Positions 1 through 11,689 of a stretch of 64,000 nucleotides of DNA are shown here, piece by piece. The stretch spans positions 11,670,942 through 11,734,941 of the forward strand of contig NC_084587.1 in the NCBI RefSeq assembly GCF_033807715.1, written 5' to 3'. The stretch is from Cololabis saira (lineage: Eukaryota > Chordata > Actinopteri > Beloniformes > Belonidae). The notes under the pieces are model-generated. The model did no database searches. It was given only the letters and a program-made list of their open reading frames with translations, and was not told the origin of the DNA. The stretch's first letter is position 1, and every line of letters starts with the position of its first letter. A program made the translations under genes and the position numbers.

Positions 1-1246
1 GGTCTGTTGGAGTTACTGTGCGCTGAATTTAAATTTCTCAGCATAAGAAATGCCATGTGTGTGAGAGTGTGAGAACTTGTTTTAATGCGCGAGTTTCACA
101 CTAGACAACACTGTTATGTCAGCCGCTTTTTCGTTTGAACCATCAGCCATTTTCTTGTGTTTCCCTTCTCGTTCAGACTGGATCGGTGGAGTCACGTGAT
201 CACAGTCTTAAAAGGGGAATGAAACTAGCACACAGTCAAAACAGACAAAAAGACTTTTATTTATTTTAATTTTTTTAATCAAAACACAGAATTGACGTCC
301 GTCATGGCAGTGAATGTGGGTAACAGTAGATTTTTGGTTTATCACCTAGCAGTAGCGGAACATATCAGAGCCGGGCCGGGGGGCGGGGCGTATGACCGGG
401 CCATTTGCAGCCGGTCAAGCGTCAGGCATGGCTCTCCCCTGTAGCAGCTAGCCGCTGATGAGTCCTATTATCATCCCTACAGCCGAGACACAGAGAAGGA
501 ATAAGCTAGACGGCCGGGCTACTATATCAACAATTTACCACAAACTCACATTTTCTTGCTGACAGTGTGTGTCTGTGATTGTTAAAACTGTAGCCTTTTG
601 TACCTGTAAACTTGGCTCCCCGACCATGATGCAGCTTTTGGTGGACCCGGGCCTGAGGATGAATCGCTGCTAACAAGTCAGGTTCATCTCACACAGGAGG
701 AGGATTAGGGCCAACAAAATATGCATCTAGCTTGGGCAATTTGGCTTTTTCTTGCTCCCTTTTTTCTTTTTCTTTGCGTTTTATCGCTCCACTTTTGTGT
801 TTATAACTCCCGCTCATGTTTAGGCTGTAGGATTACTGTGCTCTGTTGACAAGTGATTGATGATGACGTATGACGTTGATAGACAGCTGTGGATGACGAA
901 CGATTTTACCCAAAATACATTTGGAGATTCACTTGCAATTTTTGTTTAAATGTTAACTGTGAGTGTGAAAATCTCAGCACAACATATACAATGCTTTATA
1001 CCTAATATGAACCAAGTGGTGCCACAAATTTTTTTTTTTTAAATCTTCCAGCCCCCCCTGAAGCCCCGCCGATGTCACCTAGGCCTACTGTATCCAATCA
1101 ACATCAACACCGATTTGAACAAAATTACATTATTTTACCTAATCAACAACAAAAAGATGTGCAATATTATGGATCACCTAAATTCATTCTCCTGTTGTCT
1201 TGATATTTAACCCATAGCTTTCTTCAAGACAGTTTTACCTGTCATG
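1..1246. other. No gene recognised
   Basis: No ORF resembles a known protein. The stretch includes a GC-rich patch near 370-400 and otherwise AT-rich DNA with a T-run near 1029. I could not pair termini or find a target duplication, so I leave it unassigned. Confidence 0.6.
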
Positions 1247-1360
1247 GCATCTGATCTCATTCAAATAGTAAACTCATCCTTTTTGTCAGGTGCTTTCCCC
1301 AAGATCTCGAAGACAGCAGTCATCAAAGTGTTGAGAAAGAACAATTTGGACAAGTTGATA
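1247..1360 (+). pseudogene. L2-type LINE reverse transcriptase, fragment 1
   Basis: The plus frame starting at 1247 reads ASDLIQIVNSSFLSGAFPK then ISKTAVIKVLRKNNLD. This matches the well-known fish L2 (Maui-like) ORF2 segment just before the reverse transcriptase core, where a run of K/N/L residues precedes the NNYRPISNLPF-like block. The similarity stops near 1357. The next block of the same protein appears at about 4036, so this is the 5' part of one LINE copy split by later insertions. The short minus-strand ORF over the same bases is a shadow. There are no signs of function. Confidence 0.75.
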
Positions 1361-2042
1361 ATGTTGCTAAAATCTGCTATAGAAATAAACATGCCTTGCC
1401 TTGCCGTAGGATCATAAAACGTGAAAGACTTTGCCCAAACCAAGATTATTTAAGGACAAGACGAAGGCATGTTATACATGCATTTACACAGACTGACCTT
1501 TGTAATATTTAAAACAAACAAAAACATAGATGAATAAATAAAGCAAGGAATCATTGTTAGATGAAAGAGTAAAACATTAAGAAGTTAGATTCTCAATGTT
1601 GATGAGTCATATGACAACGGTTTAATTTTGAAATTCACCAACTCATGTCCCAAGGTTTTCTGCTTCGATTGTGGGACAAAGATGTTTCTGGACTGTGTCA
1701 AACTGTGTTAATCTCTGTTTTATCTCACATCCCCGTCTTTCCCACATGTCCAGTTGATGGTGTCCAACCGATTTCTTGCACTCTTCATCTCCCTTCTCTC
1801 TCTTTTAGTGTGCTCATAAAAATGTCGTTACATGGCAAACAAAATATAATTACATACTATACTTTTTCTACTGATATTTACCTTAAACTTAAAAAAATGC
1901 TTGTGATTTCTATTATAATAATACCGGTATATAATAAATATAATAATTTGTAAAATTGTTCCTTAAAAGAAAATTGTTATGAATTTTAGGACTTATGCCT
2001 TTTTTGTTGCAATTCTGTCCTTCCCACAATCCTAGGTAGGTC
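1361..2042. other. Unassigned AT-rich DNA between LINE fragment and hAT
   Basis: No coding similarity was seen. It lies between two pieces of one L2 copy, so it is probably part of an inserted element or a diverged spacer. I could not identify its termini. Confidence 0.5.
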
Positions 2043-2230
2043 CCTTAATCCAGTGGTTCTCAACTCCGGTCCTCGGGACCCCCTGCCCTGCATGTCTTAG
2101 ATGTTTCCCTGCTTCAGCACACCGTGATACAAGGAGCTGTGTCATCAACAGAACTGTCCAGACTTTGATGACAAGCTGGTGACGACTGTTAATTAGAATC
2201 AGGTGTGTTAAAGCAGTGAAACATCTAAAA

Positions 2231-2323
2231 CAGGGGTTCTTAACCTTTCTGATCTTGGGGCCCAATTTTTTCAGTACAGAGTGGCCCGGGGCCCATTAAA
2301 TATTAACACTGTATAGCAGGGTT

Positions 2324-2401
<78 letters not shown>

Positions 2402-2425
2402 GTATGAATGTATGTATATATACTG

Positions 2426-2496
<71 letters not shown>

Positions 2497-3631
2497 ATAT
2501 TCAAGTAGCCTCATAGTTGTATCAACATCTGCATCTGACTGTTATATTAAAAAAAGTACATATTTGTCACTTATATTTTTATTTTATTTTTCAAATGCGA
2601 ATTGAATTTCCCCTTGTCTTTGTTAATTGTCTCAACACATATTTATAATAAATGAATATAAACACTGGTGAGCCTGGAACGATATTTAGTTTTAATGATG
2701 TTCATTGTGGAGAAAGCTGCCTCACAGCTGTATGTGGACCCAAATATGGGCAGGATGTTTTAAGATGGTCAGTTTATTTTCTGTGACTTCAGTTCAGACT
2801 TGAGTGGATATGTTTGATGAAAAACCTTGTGCTTCTCCTCTCTGTATAGAGCCAAGTTAATTACCGTATTTTGACGACCATACGGGCGCCGTGTGGAAAG
2901 ACGCACCCTCAGTTTTGTGTGTGTCATTTCTAAACACACACACAGCGCGCCGTGTGGAAAGGCCCCATCAACACACACGGAGCGCCGCCTTACAACAACA
3001 CACACACACAAGCATACAAGTGTGCATATTTAAGAATAGAGCGGGAACAAAACCTAGTTTGATTGTACTTTATTTAAGATATTACATTAATCAGTTGTCA
3101 GAGGACTCAGCGCGTCAGGTTTCATCCGAGCCTGATCAGCTGAGGCGGGCAGGAGCCCGCAGCTCTCTGGCTGCGGAGCAGCCGAGTCTTTCCGATACTT
3201 TTGCGAAAGCCCGAACAACAGTCAAGTCCAGCAGACACGTCAGCCCACGCATCTACATGTCATGTACAATCCTTCAGCAGTAAACGACGGAGCCCGCAAG
3301 CCCGAGCGGCACCGACCTCCCCGGCCGCGGGGACGCGCCGGGATAACTGATCACGCCGCGCTCGCTCGCTCTGGCCGCAGATCCAAGTAATCGATCCCTG
3401 ATCCTGGCGGATCTAAACCTACTCTGTGCAAAATGAAGGATTTACTCTGTAAATACACACCATTTCTCTTACTATTACACGTACAGCTAGCTGAGTGTCT
3501 TCTCCTCATTTGGTCGGGAGTTGCTATGCAGTCCCGCGGCCCCCGCGTACAAAACTGATTTTTTTTTGCGGCCCACCAGGTGGCGCTCGCGGCCCAAGTG
3601 TGGGCCGCGGCCCTATGGTTAAGAATCACTG
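2231..3631 (-). mobile_element. hAT element nested inside outer hAT, 8-bp TSD
   Basis: The left terminus is CAGGGGTTCTTAACC and the right terminus, inverted, is CAGTGATTCTTAACC. The perfect duplication ATCTAAAA flanks it (2223-2230 and 3632-3639), placing it inside the right arm of the outer hAT. On the minus strand near 2755-2670 it reads IFGSTYSCEAAFSTMNIIKT, the start of the C-terminal dimerisation block typical of hAT transposases of the GTF2IRD2/ZBED-like group; the rest is missing or broken. A TA microsatellite occupies 2322-2496. A second copy in the opposite orientation lies at 37223-38716. Confidence 0.9.
2322..2496. repeat. TA/TG microsatellite
   Basis: Two long (TA)n runs separated by TGTA/CATA interruptions, at the same relative position as the TA run in the sister hAT copy (38534-38599). 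It is therefore an old part of the element. The ORFs that read as isoleucine-tyrosine repeats here are artefacts. Confidence 0.95.
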
Positions 3632-3691
3632 ATCTAAAACATGCAGGGCAGGGGGTCCCGAGGACCGGAGTTGAGAACCACTGCCTTAATC

Positions 3692-4035
3692 ATCTTGACG
3701 GTTCTACAGATAAGTTTATCTGATGTTCTGTAAGGTGTTGACAGTGAATTTGAGTGTACTTGAAGGCACGTGGGGTCAGTCAATATCCAAAATGTGAATA
3801 TTTTTCATTAAATTTCTTGTTAACTCTCTGTGTGGATTGTTATGAAGTATGTAATGACACCCAATCGGAAAAGCTAGCTGCTGAGAAATTACCATTAAAA
3901 ATATAGAAAGAATTGAATTAATAACACATGAATAATAAAGTTGTTCTAATAAAGCAGTCTTAGAGAGAGTAATATACAATACATTTTTCAAAAGAGACCT
4001 GGGACAAAACAAAATACCTAAGAAACATACTTAAG
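3692..4035. other. No gene recognised
   Basis: AT-rich DNA between the outer hAT and the second L2 fragment. No coding similarity or paired termini were seen. Confidence 0.5.
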
Positions 4036-4190
4036 AAACTTGGTACAGATTCCAAGAATTTCAATAACCTTGGTCCTATTAACAATCTTCTCTCTCCAAA
4101 ATCTTTGAAAAAATGGTTCCATCTCAGGTTCATGCCTACATCTCTGGCAGTAACCTATATAATCAGTTAAAATTAGTTTTTGCCCACTAA
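4036..4190 (+). pseudogene. L2-type LINE reverse transcriptase, fragment 2
   Basis: The plus strand reads NFNNLGPINNLLSPKSLKK then, after a frameshift, VPSQVHAYISGSNLYNQ. This is a decayed version of the NNYRPISNLPFLSKILEK...L..YL..N block of fish L2 reverse transcriptases. It continues directly from fragment 1 (1247-1360) in protein order and is followed in protein order by fragment 3 (5100-5520). It carries at least one frameshift and is clearly dead. Confidence 0.75.
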
Positions 4191-4194
4191 ATAG

Positions 4195-5085
4195 TAGGGC
4201 TGGGTATTGTTAAGAACCTCACGATTCGATTCGATTTCGATTCTTTAGGTTTCGATTCGATTCGATTTCGATTTGATATTGATTTAAATGCTTCGATATC
4301 GATTCAGTAAGACGTAGAAATACACAAATACCTTTTGTCAATTTTTCATTATTTTTATTTTCATGCCTATAACACGTGGCATGTTACTTTACATAGAAAG
4401 GAACTGAACAATTAAACTTAGCAGCACCATAATGGCTTACTTGTAAAAAAAATAAAAAACACGACAGTTCTGTGTTAACATGATCCGCAGGTTTGTCGTG
4501 ATGCTGTTGTATTTTAGTTCTGCCTGGCACAACTTAAGCGGTTTGAGCTGCGCCCACGGCCGGGTAGGGGGCAGAGTCGGCGCAGAGCCTCCACCACCTT
4601 CTCTCCTATTGGACACAACTTTCTCTCTTTCTCTCTCTCCCTTCTCTCTCTTCTCCCCTATTTGACACACACGCATGGTGAAATTAAAAAAATGTTCAAT
4701 TCAGACAGGCAGGCGCGGCGCAAACGCTGCGGCAGGCGCCCTGTCACGCGCCGCCGAGCGGCCCGCTCTTGCGCCACGTAGCACATACACAATGAATGGG
4801 AAAGCCTTCGGCGGTCGCCGCTTTGCGCCCTCTATGTGAAAGGGGCTTTACACACCACTCTACTTTTGTCCGTTTCTCGTGTTCCTTCTTTAAATGGGAA
4901 TTCAAAATGAGTCCAAACATCTGATCTGAAAGATTTTCCGCTTGCCATCGTCGCCATTTTATTGTTGTTTGGTCGCGTGCAGCCACCGTCCACAAAACGC
5001 AAATCATAAGAAAATGTTACGCACAGCGCCCCCACTGTCCAGGAGGTGAATCGATTCAGAGGCTTTGCTTAATCGATATTGAATT
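4195..5085. mobile_element. Probable hAT-like element with GATTCGATT subterminal repeats
   Basis: It starts TAGGGCTGGGTATTG followed by repeated GATTCGATTTCGATT motifs, and near its right end has GAATCGATTCAG and AATCGATATTGAAT. It separates two consecutive L2 protein blocks, which supports an insertion of about 0.9 kb. The expected right terminus (inverse of TAGGGCTGGG) is not preserved and I see no 8-bp duplication, so the right boundary is approximate. The interior is C/T-rich and has no recognisable protein. Confidence 0.55.
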
Positions 5086-5099
5086 AGGGCGGGGATAAT

Positions 5100-5520
5100 T
5101 GCGATGAACAGCACTGAATTATCTCTGATTAAGATAACCAATGGCCTTCTTATGGCAGCTAATTCTGGAGTTTTGCATTTGATTTCAGACATACACATGA
5201 CTGTTTCATCTCCTAATTCTCTGGTTGTTGTACTCAGTTTATGCAATTATAAACATTCACATCCTACCCATTCAACCTCTCCTCTGGTGTCCCCTAAGAC
5301 TCTGTCCTTGGACCACTTTTATTTAACATTTACCTGCTTCCACTTGGACAAATATAACATCCATTTCCACTGTTACACAGATAACCTTACAGGAAATCAG
5401 ATCTTGGTTCTCCCTCAACTTCTTAAAACTTAACAGTAATGAAACTGATGTCCTACCCATTGGCACCAAATGCACCCTGTGAAAAATTAACAATCTCTTT
5501 ATTTCCATTGACAACTCCTC
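5100..5520 (+). pseudogene. L2-type LINE reverse transcriptase, fragment 3
   Basis: The plus strand reads TELSLIKITNGLLMAANSG, later [20 protein letters not shown] and IHFHCYTDN, and finally [19 protein letters not shown] with SIDNSS. These match, in order, the HNTETALIKITNDLL, GVPQGSVLGPLLFIIY, HCYADDTQ and [17 protein letters not shown] blocks of L2. The catalytic YADD motif has decayed to YTDN and a large internal part is deleted or scrambled. The fragment ends at 5522 where another element starts. Confidence 0.8.
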
Positions 5521-5522
5521 AG

Positions 5523-5640
5523 TAGGGATGAGAATTGATAAGATTTTTAGATTCCCAATCCATTTTCGATTCTGCTTAACAATTTGGTTCTCTATCGATT
5601 CCCTTATCATTTCTCATTTGGAAAAATAGGACAATAAAAG
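5523..5640. mobile_element. Left end of hAT-like element (truncated)
   Basis: TAGGGATGAGAATTGATAAG followed by GATTCCCAATCC and further GATTC motifs resembles common fish hAT termini. It abuts the end of L2 fragment 3. No matching right end or target duplication was found, so its length is unknown. Confidence 0.4.
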
Positions 5641-7819
5641 GTTGGTTGGCATCACCAATATAACATTTTAATAATAATAAATTGAATATTCTTCTGTAGA
5701 AATGAACAAAATACAACATAAGTTATTCTGTGGCAATTCCACGAAAATGTTAAACATTTTTCTATTAGAAATTAAAATTCTCGTTTTTAAAATGTCATGA
5801 ACTGAGCACCCAAGTTCAGCCAGTGACAAATACAATCAAGTCAAGTCCAATCAAACTGTGTATTTAGCAAATCTGCAACCCTAACCCTTTGACGAAGTAT
5901 TGCAAGTTGCCCTTTTGTCTTTTTTTACTGAAGTGTAACCGGTCACCTGTGCAAGTGGAGCCATTTTCACCTGTGCAACATATCGGGACTTACTAATGGG
6001 TCAATTCCAGACTCCTAAGTTTTGGCCCAGACCCTTAATAAAAACATGATGAATCTCATCAGTGAAAGCTTATTGCGTCAAATCAATTCATCCAAGGGAG
6101 AGGGCTCTGCTTGGATGCAGTTTAATCGACCAACTCACTTGACAAATGTGCATTTGATGATTTGATGTGGTGTCATATACAACTGAAACTACATTTTTCC
6201 AACGTAGAAAATCTCAAATCAGACCCATATCCTTTCTTGATCCCCTCTAGCGTGGGCACAATGAAAACTGAGAGAGAACAAAATTAATAGGGATCCAGAT
6301 CCATAGACTCTCCTTCTTTTTGGATTATCTCACGAGTGGCCCCTATGAAAATGGAAGTATAAAGAATACAATTCTCCCAATTAGAGAGATTTTTTGGACT
6401 GTTCTCTTGCTTTAGATGTTGGGTAACTGTATATCTGACTGTACTCCTGCTTGGATCTTACATATGTCATAAAGAAGGAAAACGATAGAAGAAGAATTTG
6501 GGGTTCTAATTTAAATTCATGCTATTTTCCATTGCAGCTTTGCAGCGGCTCCATGTTACATAACATTTCCTCAAGCATAATGAGATGTGTCAGGAAGCCT
6601 ACATTTAACTTCGCATTATTGCAATTAAAGCTTAGGATGTTTCACACACGGCTAAAGATATCAACCTGATATACCTGAATGTTTCCTTCCTCTACTGCAG
6701 TTTATTTTTATTCTCTTGTGCTGGCTTGGTAGTCGCCGAGGTTCACTTCCAAGCAAGGTGTACAACTTTCCTCACTCATTAAATTTCTAGACTTGAGGCA
6801 CATACGGAAACAGGGTTTTGAATTTGTGGTGCACCAACAGCTTTCGCATCTGCAATGTAGAGGAAAGAGGATCTGTGTGATTTATGGGATTAGACATTGT
6901 AAAAAGATAAAATTAACATTAAACAGTTAATGGGATAATGTTTGAATATAATGAAGAAATTAGAGATGCCCTGCCTGACTTATGCTGGCCACAGGGTTTA
7001 TGAAGACAGTCATACAGTGAGATGTTGACTGGATTTTCACAGCACATTACCAGCAGTCATGTTATATTTTTGTCCATGCATGAAAACATATGCCCCAAAT
7101 AAAGTTAAATCTTTGCTTAGTCTACAAAATGTATTTTGACTTCATCATCTAACCGAGGTTGAGCTGAATTTGCATGATAGGAATGAACTGAGGTGGAAAA
7201 AGGATGTTTGCCCGTGTCTGTCAAGCTCCCAGTGCCTACACAGGAAGACAATTATCCAAGTTTTCTTGAGGAGAGCTCTTTTGTTTTACAGTCAAACACA
7301 AGAGTGTGATGGCTGAAAAATTAGACGGTGACGTGTACCAGAGGAGACACATGGCTATTCATCCAGGAAATATATGCACGAGGCAGTTCATATGCACACA
7401 AGATCTTGAAATTGTAGCATAAAGCTACTGACTTTGAGGAGAACTCCAAGTCAATCCTCTGGTGTAAATGATCTGTTCCATATTAATTGGAGTCATTTCT
7501 TGCCTGAGCCACTTCCTGCCAGCTGCCTGTCTCCTCAGCAATTAATTTCATTCCATTTGTGTTGAAGAAGTATTTGTATAGGAGACTGGAGTCACAACAA
7601 TAGAAAGAGGCTACAGTCTGACATGTAGCCTTTGAAGTTGAAGGATATTTTAAAATAATTATGAAAAGAAATGAATAAAAATAGTGCATATGCTGATACA
7701 TTTCAACGACAATGCAGCATAAACCTGATAACTACATTTACTGGTTTTTAATTTTCCTCTCTTTAACAACTTTTAATTATTATTCAGCCTAACAAGATCA
7801 CTTTGGTTGCATCAGAATC
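5641..7819. other. No gene recognised
   Basis: About 2.2 kb of AT-rich DNA with only short ORFs, none with recognisable motifs. Nothing clearly repetitive was seen; it may be single-copy. Confidence 0.55.
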
Positions 7820-7823
7820 TTAA

Positions 7824-8547
7824 AGGAGCCGTCTGTAAGAAATGGCCAAAACTGGTACTGCAGTCACTTTCAAAATATTGTTGAGCGGCGTGTACCCTTC
7901 CCCCTCCTCCCCCCGACCAGAGGTTGCCAGGTAGGCTGCAGAATGCAGCAGGAACGTAGGCTGCCATGGCTGCGATAATTAGAGCCGAGCTGGCAACCCG
8001 GATGCCGAAACAATACTGACTTGGTGATTGGGAGATAGGTGGAGGGTGGAGCTTCAGAAACAATACTGACTGGGTGATTGGGAGATAGGTGGAGGGTGGA
8101 GCTTCAGAAACAATACTGACTTGGTGATTGGGAGATAGGTGGAGGGTGGAGCTTCAGAAACAATACTGACTTGGTGATTGGGAGATAGGTGGAGGGTGGA
8201 GCTTCAGAAACAATACTGACTTGGTGATTGGGAGATAGGTGGAGGGTGGAGCTTCAGAAACAATACTGACTTGGTGATTGGGAGATAGGTGGAGGGTGGA
8301 GCTTCAGAAACAATACTGACTTGGTGATTGGGAGATAGGTGGAGGGTGGAGCTTCAGGCCAAAACAAAAAATGACAACATAAACATCAGTTGAGGGCTGC
8401 AACTCCTCTTTTTAAACTGGAATATCCTGGCTTGAGTGCTGTTGTCAGTGACATAAGTATTTGAAATGAACATGATTTTTAAATCTCTGTTGACATATCG
8501 GGGTCATTTTATGATTCGTTTTATTATTGCTCTTACATACAGCTCCT
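7824..8547. mobile_element. TTAA-target non-autonomous DNA transposon
   Basis: The left end TTAA|AGGAGCCGTCTGTAAGA and the right end, inverted, TTAA|AGGAGCTGTATGTAAGA form near-identical 17-bp TIRs flanked by TTAA duplications (7820-7823 and 8548-8551). TTAA targets point to Kolobok or piggyBac superfamilies; I cannot choose between them without a transposase. The interior is non-coding and is expanded by seven 50-bp tandem units at 8008-8357. Confidence 0.8.
8008..8357. repeat. Minisatellite, 7 copies of a 50-bp unit
   Basis: Seven head-to-tail copies of a 50-bp unit beginning AAACAATACTGACTTGGTGA and ending GGTGGAGCTTCAG. They are essentially identical; the second copy differs by one base (GACTGGG for GACTTGG). 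Such homogeneity implies recent expansion inside the host TTAA element. There are no spacers, so it is not a CRISPR-like array. Confidence 0.97.
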
Positions 8548-8680
8548 TTAAGCCTGCAAACAGAACGTTCATTTATGCCAAAGTAAAGCTGATCAAATCA
8601 AAAACCGCTCAGTGGATCATGTTGGTCTCTCCCTGCAGCGTAGGCCTATATTAGCATATCTACAACAAAGCTATATTTAA

Positions 8681-9016
8681 CGGAGCATGAGGCTCCTTTT
8701 AAGAAATGAGACTCATTAGCGCCACCATTTGCCACGACGGTCGTCGGAGGTACTGCAGCCAACAGCGAAGCATGGGAGAATGGGGAGAACGTGCATGCAG
8801 CGTCATGTGACGTCACATCCGCAGGACAGCGCGGGAAAATCCGGTCACAATTGCAGCACATTTTGCAGCACACAGCCTGTTCAAGGCAACGGAGAGATAC
8901 GCTAGAGGGCTCATTCTTTTTGGTTTGGAACGCTTCATCTGACATTATTACTAGAAAACTTAAAACGTATACAAATTTTTTTCATAAATCCTGCCTCAAT
9001 CCTGCCTCATGCTCCT
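8681..9016. mobile_element. TTAA-target MITE, 336 bp
   Basis: Termini CGGAGCATGAGGC and (inverted right end) AGGAGCATGAGGC, flanked by TTAA at 8677-8680 and 9017-9020. It shares the GGAGC terminal start with the neighbouring element at 7824 but otherwise differs. The interior is GC-rich in places and non-coding. Confidence 0.75.
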
Positions 9017-9089
9017 TTAAGACGAACTGTTTTAGTCTTGTCCTACAGCTGCAGCTATAACTACTGGCCCTAACACACTAGAGTGTACA

Positions 9090-9304
9090 CTAACTATAGG
9101 CTTTACTAAACAGAAACGTTTTGAGTTTGGTTTTAAAGGTGGAGGTGCTGTCAGCCTCCTTTACCCAAATTGGAAGTTGGTTCCATTGTAATGGTGCCTT
9201 AGAGCAGAAGGCCCGTCCTGCAAATATACATTTGGATACTCTACTACGAGTAAACCTGCACTCTGAGAACGGAGAGCTCTATTAGGAACATAAGGTACTA
9301 TTAG
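9090..9304 (-). pseudogene. L2-type LINE ORF2 C-terminus (distal part)
   Basis: The minus strand reads SPFSECRFTRSRVSKCIFAG then AFCSKAPLQWNQLPIWV and ends TFKTKLKTFLFSKAYS with a stop at 9090-9092. This is the typical L2 C-terminal tail with a W-N-x-L-P core and an F-K-x-x-L-K-T-x-L-F end. It continues across the hAT insertion at 9305-10168 into the segment at 10169-10623. Confidence 0.85.
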
Positions 9305-10168
9305 TAGGGATGCAAATTATCGATTATTTCATTAATTGACAGTTGATAACCTTATCGATCGATCATCGATTAGTTGATAAGCAGCGTTTTTCCCCCATCT
9401 GAGATACAAACATAATTTTTTTTGCTTATATAAAATACAAAGGACATTTTAATGTATTCCTTAATCAAATATTTATTTGATACAAAAGTAACAAAAAGAC
9501 ATTTTTGTACCACAAGGAATATAATATAAAGTGCACTTCAAGGCTATTAGTAGTAGCAGCAGCCATAATAGTGTCATTTGTGTCAAGCAAATTTTAAGTT
9601 CTAGTTACGTTTTAAGTTAGAGTTTTGGCAGTGTTCAAAATAAAATGATGAGACCTGCTGTATTGGAGCACATTTTCTTTTAGTTAAAACTGTAGCGGGG
9701 ACAGATGTTTAGAGAAACCTATGTATGTACCGGGGGAAGGCTGATTTATGGTTCCGCGTTACAACAACGCAGAGCCGCCGGCGTAGGCTACGGCGTATGC
9801 TCTGCGTCGATTTAAGGCGGAACCTTCAGGCTTTAGGGGAACATATCGGAGAACAACCAGAAGAATATAGAGTGGATTAAAAATAAAAGTTAAGCACTGA
9901 GCTACATGTGTCTCCCGTCTGGGCCATTGCAGACTCATTGCCTGAGCATGATATTACTAAAACCAAACATATCCGCCGTCTCTTTCTTAACTTTATGTGC
10001 GCGGCGCACCGCGTTGTGTCGCATTAAATGTGGTCCGGGCGTAATACCAGCTGGTGAAATTAAACGAAAAAAATAAATAAATAAATAGATTAATTGTACT
10101 CGTTAATTTTAATCGGGTAATTTCATAACGGCAATTAATCGAAAATTGATTAATTATTAACATCCCTA
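9305..10168. mobile_element. hAT element, 864 bp, perfect 8-bp TSD, inserted in L2
   Basis: The left end TAGGGATGCAAATTATCGATT-like terminus and the right end AACATCCCTA are inverted partners, with many ATCGATTA/TTAATCGA subterminal motifs. The duplication ACTATTAG is perfect (9297-9304 and 10169-10176). Removing the element restores a continuous L2 C-terminus on the minus strand, which confirms the boundaries. A decayed Harbinger-type MITE is nested at 9738-9832. There is no transposase. Confidence 0.93.
9738..9832. mobile_element. Decayed Harbinger-type MITE nested in hAT
   Basis: AGGCTGATTTATGGTTCCGC at the left and GGCGGAACCTTCAGGCT at the right match the termini of the two better-preserved copies at 28363-28528 and 49388-49518, with the same ACGCAGAGCC and TCTGCGTCGATTTAA inner motifs. 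It is shorter and more diverged, and no clear TTA duplication remains on the left. Confidence 0.65.
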
Positions 10169-10623
10169 ACTATTAGGTCTTGCAAGTATGGCAGAGCTAG
10201 GCCGTTTTGGGCTTTATATGCAATTAATAACATTTTGAATTGGATTCTAAATTTTACGGGGAGCCAATGGAGCGACGCTAACACGGGCGAGACGTGGTCT
10301 CTCCTGCTGATTCCTGTCAGCACTCGTGCTGCTGCATTTTGGATCAGCTGGAGCCTATTCAGCAAATTATTTGGACATCCTGCTAATAATACATTACAGT
10401 AATCTAGCCTAGAATATACAAACATGTGAATTAGTTTTTCCGCATGACTCTGGGAGAGGATGTTCATAATCTTTGCAGGACATGCCTGAAGTTTAGCTAA
10501 TGGTTCTGTTTCATCCGGCTTCATAGACAAATAGAGCTGCATATCATCAGCATAACAATGAAAATGTATGCAGTGATTCTGGATTATACTTCCCAGAGGC
10601 AGCAGGGTGTTCTCGCTTCGCAA
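10169..10623 (-). pseudogene. L2-type LINE ORF2, RT core to C-terminal region
   Basis: The minus strand reads IHFHCYADDMQLYLSMKPDE (the YADD catalytic motif is intact), then AEKLIHMFVYSRLDYCNVLL, RLQLIQNAAARVLTGISRRD and SPVLASLHWLPVKFRIQFK. These are hallmark L2 blocks. About 100 residues between the YADD block and the AEKL block are deleted in frame, so the long ORF is a deletion product rather than a functional gene. The 5' end is truncated near 10623. Confidence 0.9.
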
Positions 10624-11689
10624 ACTGCTTTTTTAATATACTATTAGACTATCTTTCCATGCACAATAAGAGTCTCCAGGCTTATAAGAGTTCCACTTCC
10701 TTTCCATTTTACGCACTATTTGTTTCAGGATATGCAAATTATAGCAAGGAGTTAAGATCCTATGATTAGAGAGTCTTTTTTTTTAAAAGAGTAAAAGTTG
10801 AATGTTTAGAGTTAATTTATGTTGTGACTAAAATAAAAGGCTAACTGAGGAGCATCTGCTATAATGGCAGTGTAGAAGAAGATTTAAATGAATCTAATTG
10901 TTCTGAATGGAAAAAACAACAACTTTCTCCCTTAATCTAAATTATACTGTTGTTGTACAACAATACAATACAATACAAGACATAATATATAAGGAGAAAA
11001 ATAAGCAATTAGAATTTGTCAACAAACTGTTGGAAAGTTGAACATTCAGCAGAGAGAGGAGGATGGTTGAAATCATGTATCATTTGAGAGTTATTTTTAT
11101 TGCCTGGAGACAACTGAGCTGATAAAAACCACGTCCGAAATCCCTCCCTTATCACTAAATAGTTTATCAAATAAATAGTCCAATGGTGACAACGTTCCAT
11201 TGTCACCATTTGTAGTGGTGTCCCAACATTTAATGATAATCACTCTATAGCACACTCATAGATTGTAAAGAAAAAACACGTCAGACCCACTGGTTTCTGA
11301 GAGCGGTCTTGAAGCCTCTTTTTCTTCTTCCCGAGCACAGCCATGTTGCCAGAAAAGCAAACAAGAACACACCCACCATATGTCAATCAAAGTTAGCAAA
11401 CATTTTATTCTTTAAGGCAGAAAAGTAAGAAGTAAGAGTCCAGTCAAAAAAGCACATTACTGGCCTTACTTTATGACACTGTTGCACTTTTATTTGCTTA
11501 TTTGTCTATGCCTGCTGGGTATTTTAAGTTGCTGTTTTTATTTAATTCAAATTTATGTTTAAATTTGCACTATTTTTACTAGTTAATAGTTGCACTATTA
11601 TTACTTGATTGTTCAAGCTACCTCGAAGAAGACTGTACTGTTTAAATGATAAATGATAAAATAAAAATAAAATAAAAATGAGGGACGAC
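10624..11689. other. No gene recognised
   Basis: AT-rich DNA with short ORFs only. A hAT-type right end lies just downstream, so part of 11400-11690 may belong to that element. Confidence 0.5.

Larger units (their letters stand above)
2051..3683. mobile_element. Non-autonomous hAT element (outer), 8-bp TSD
   Basis: The left end begins CAGTGGTTCTCAACTCCGG and the right end is its inverted copy, with the TIR homology extending through the 'GCATGT(C/T)TTAGATGTTT' stretch. The 8-bp duplication CCTTAATC is perfect on both sides (2043-2050 and 3684-3691), which is diagnostic for hAT transposition. Without the nested insert the element is only about 220 bp, so it is a MITE of the same family as 53724-53939 and 54259-54432. 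It contains no transposase of its own. Confidence 0.92.

Noticed and set aside
4437..5246. Several overlapping 60-90 codon ORFs on both strands
   Set aside because: All lie within the GATTCG-type hAT-like insertion or the L2 relic, with no motifs.
8008..8357. Regular 50-bp repeats resembling an array
   Set aside because: Repeats are contiguous with no variable spacers and lie in a eukaryotic transposon, so it is a minisatellite and not a CRISPR array.
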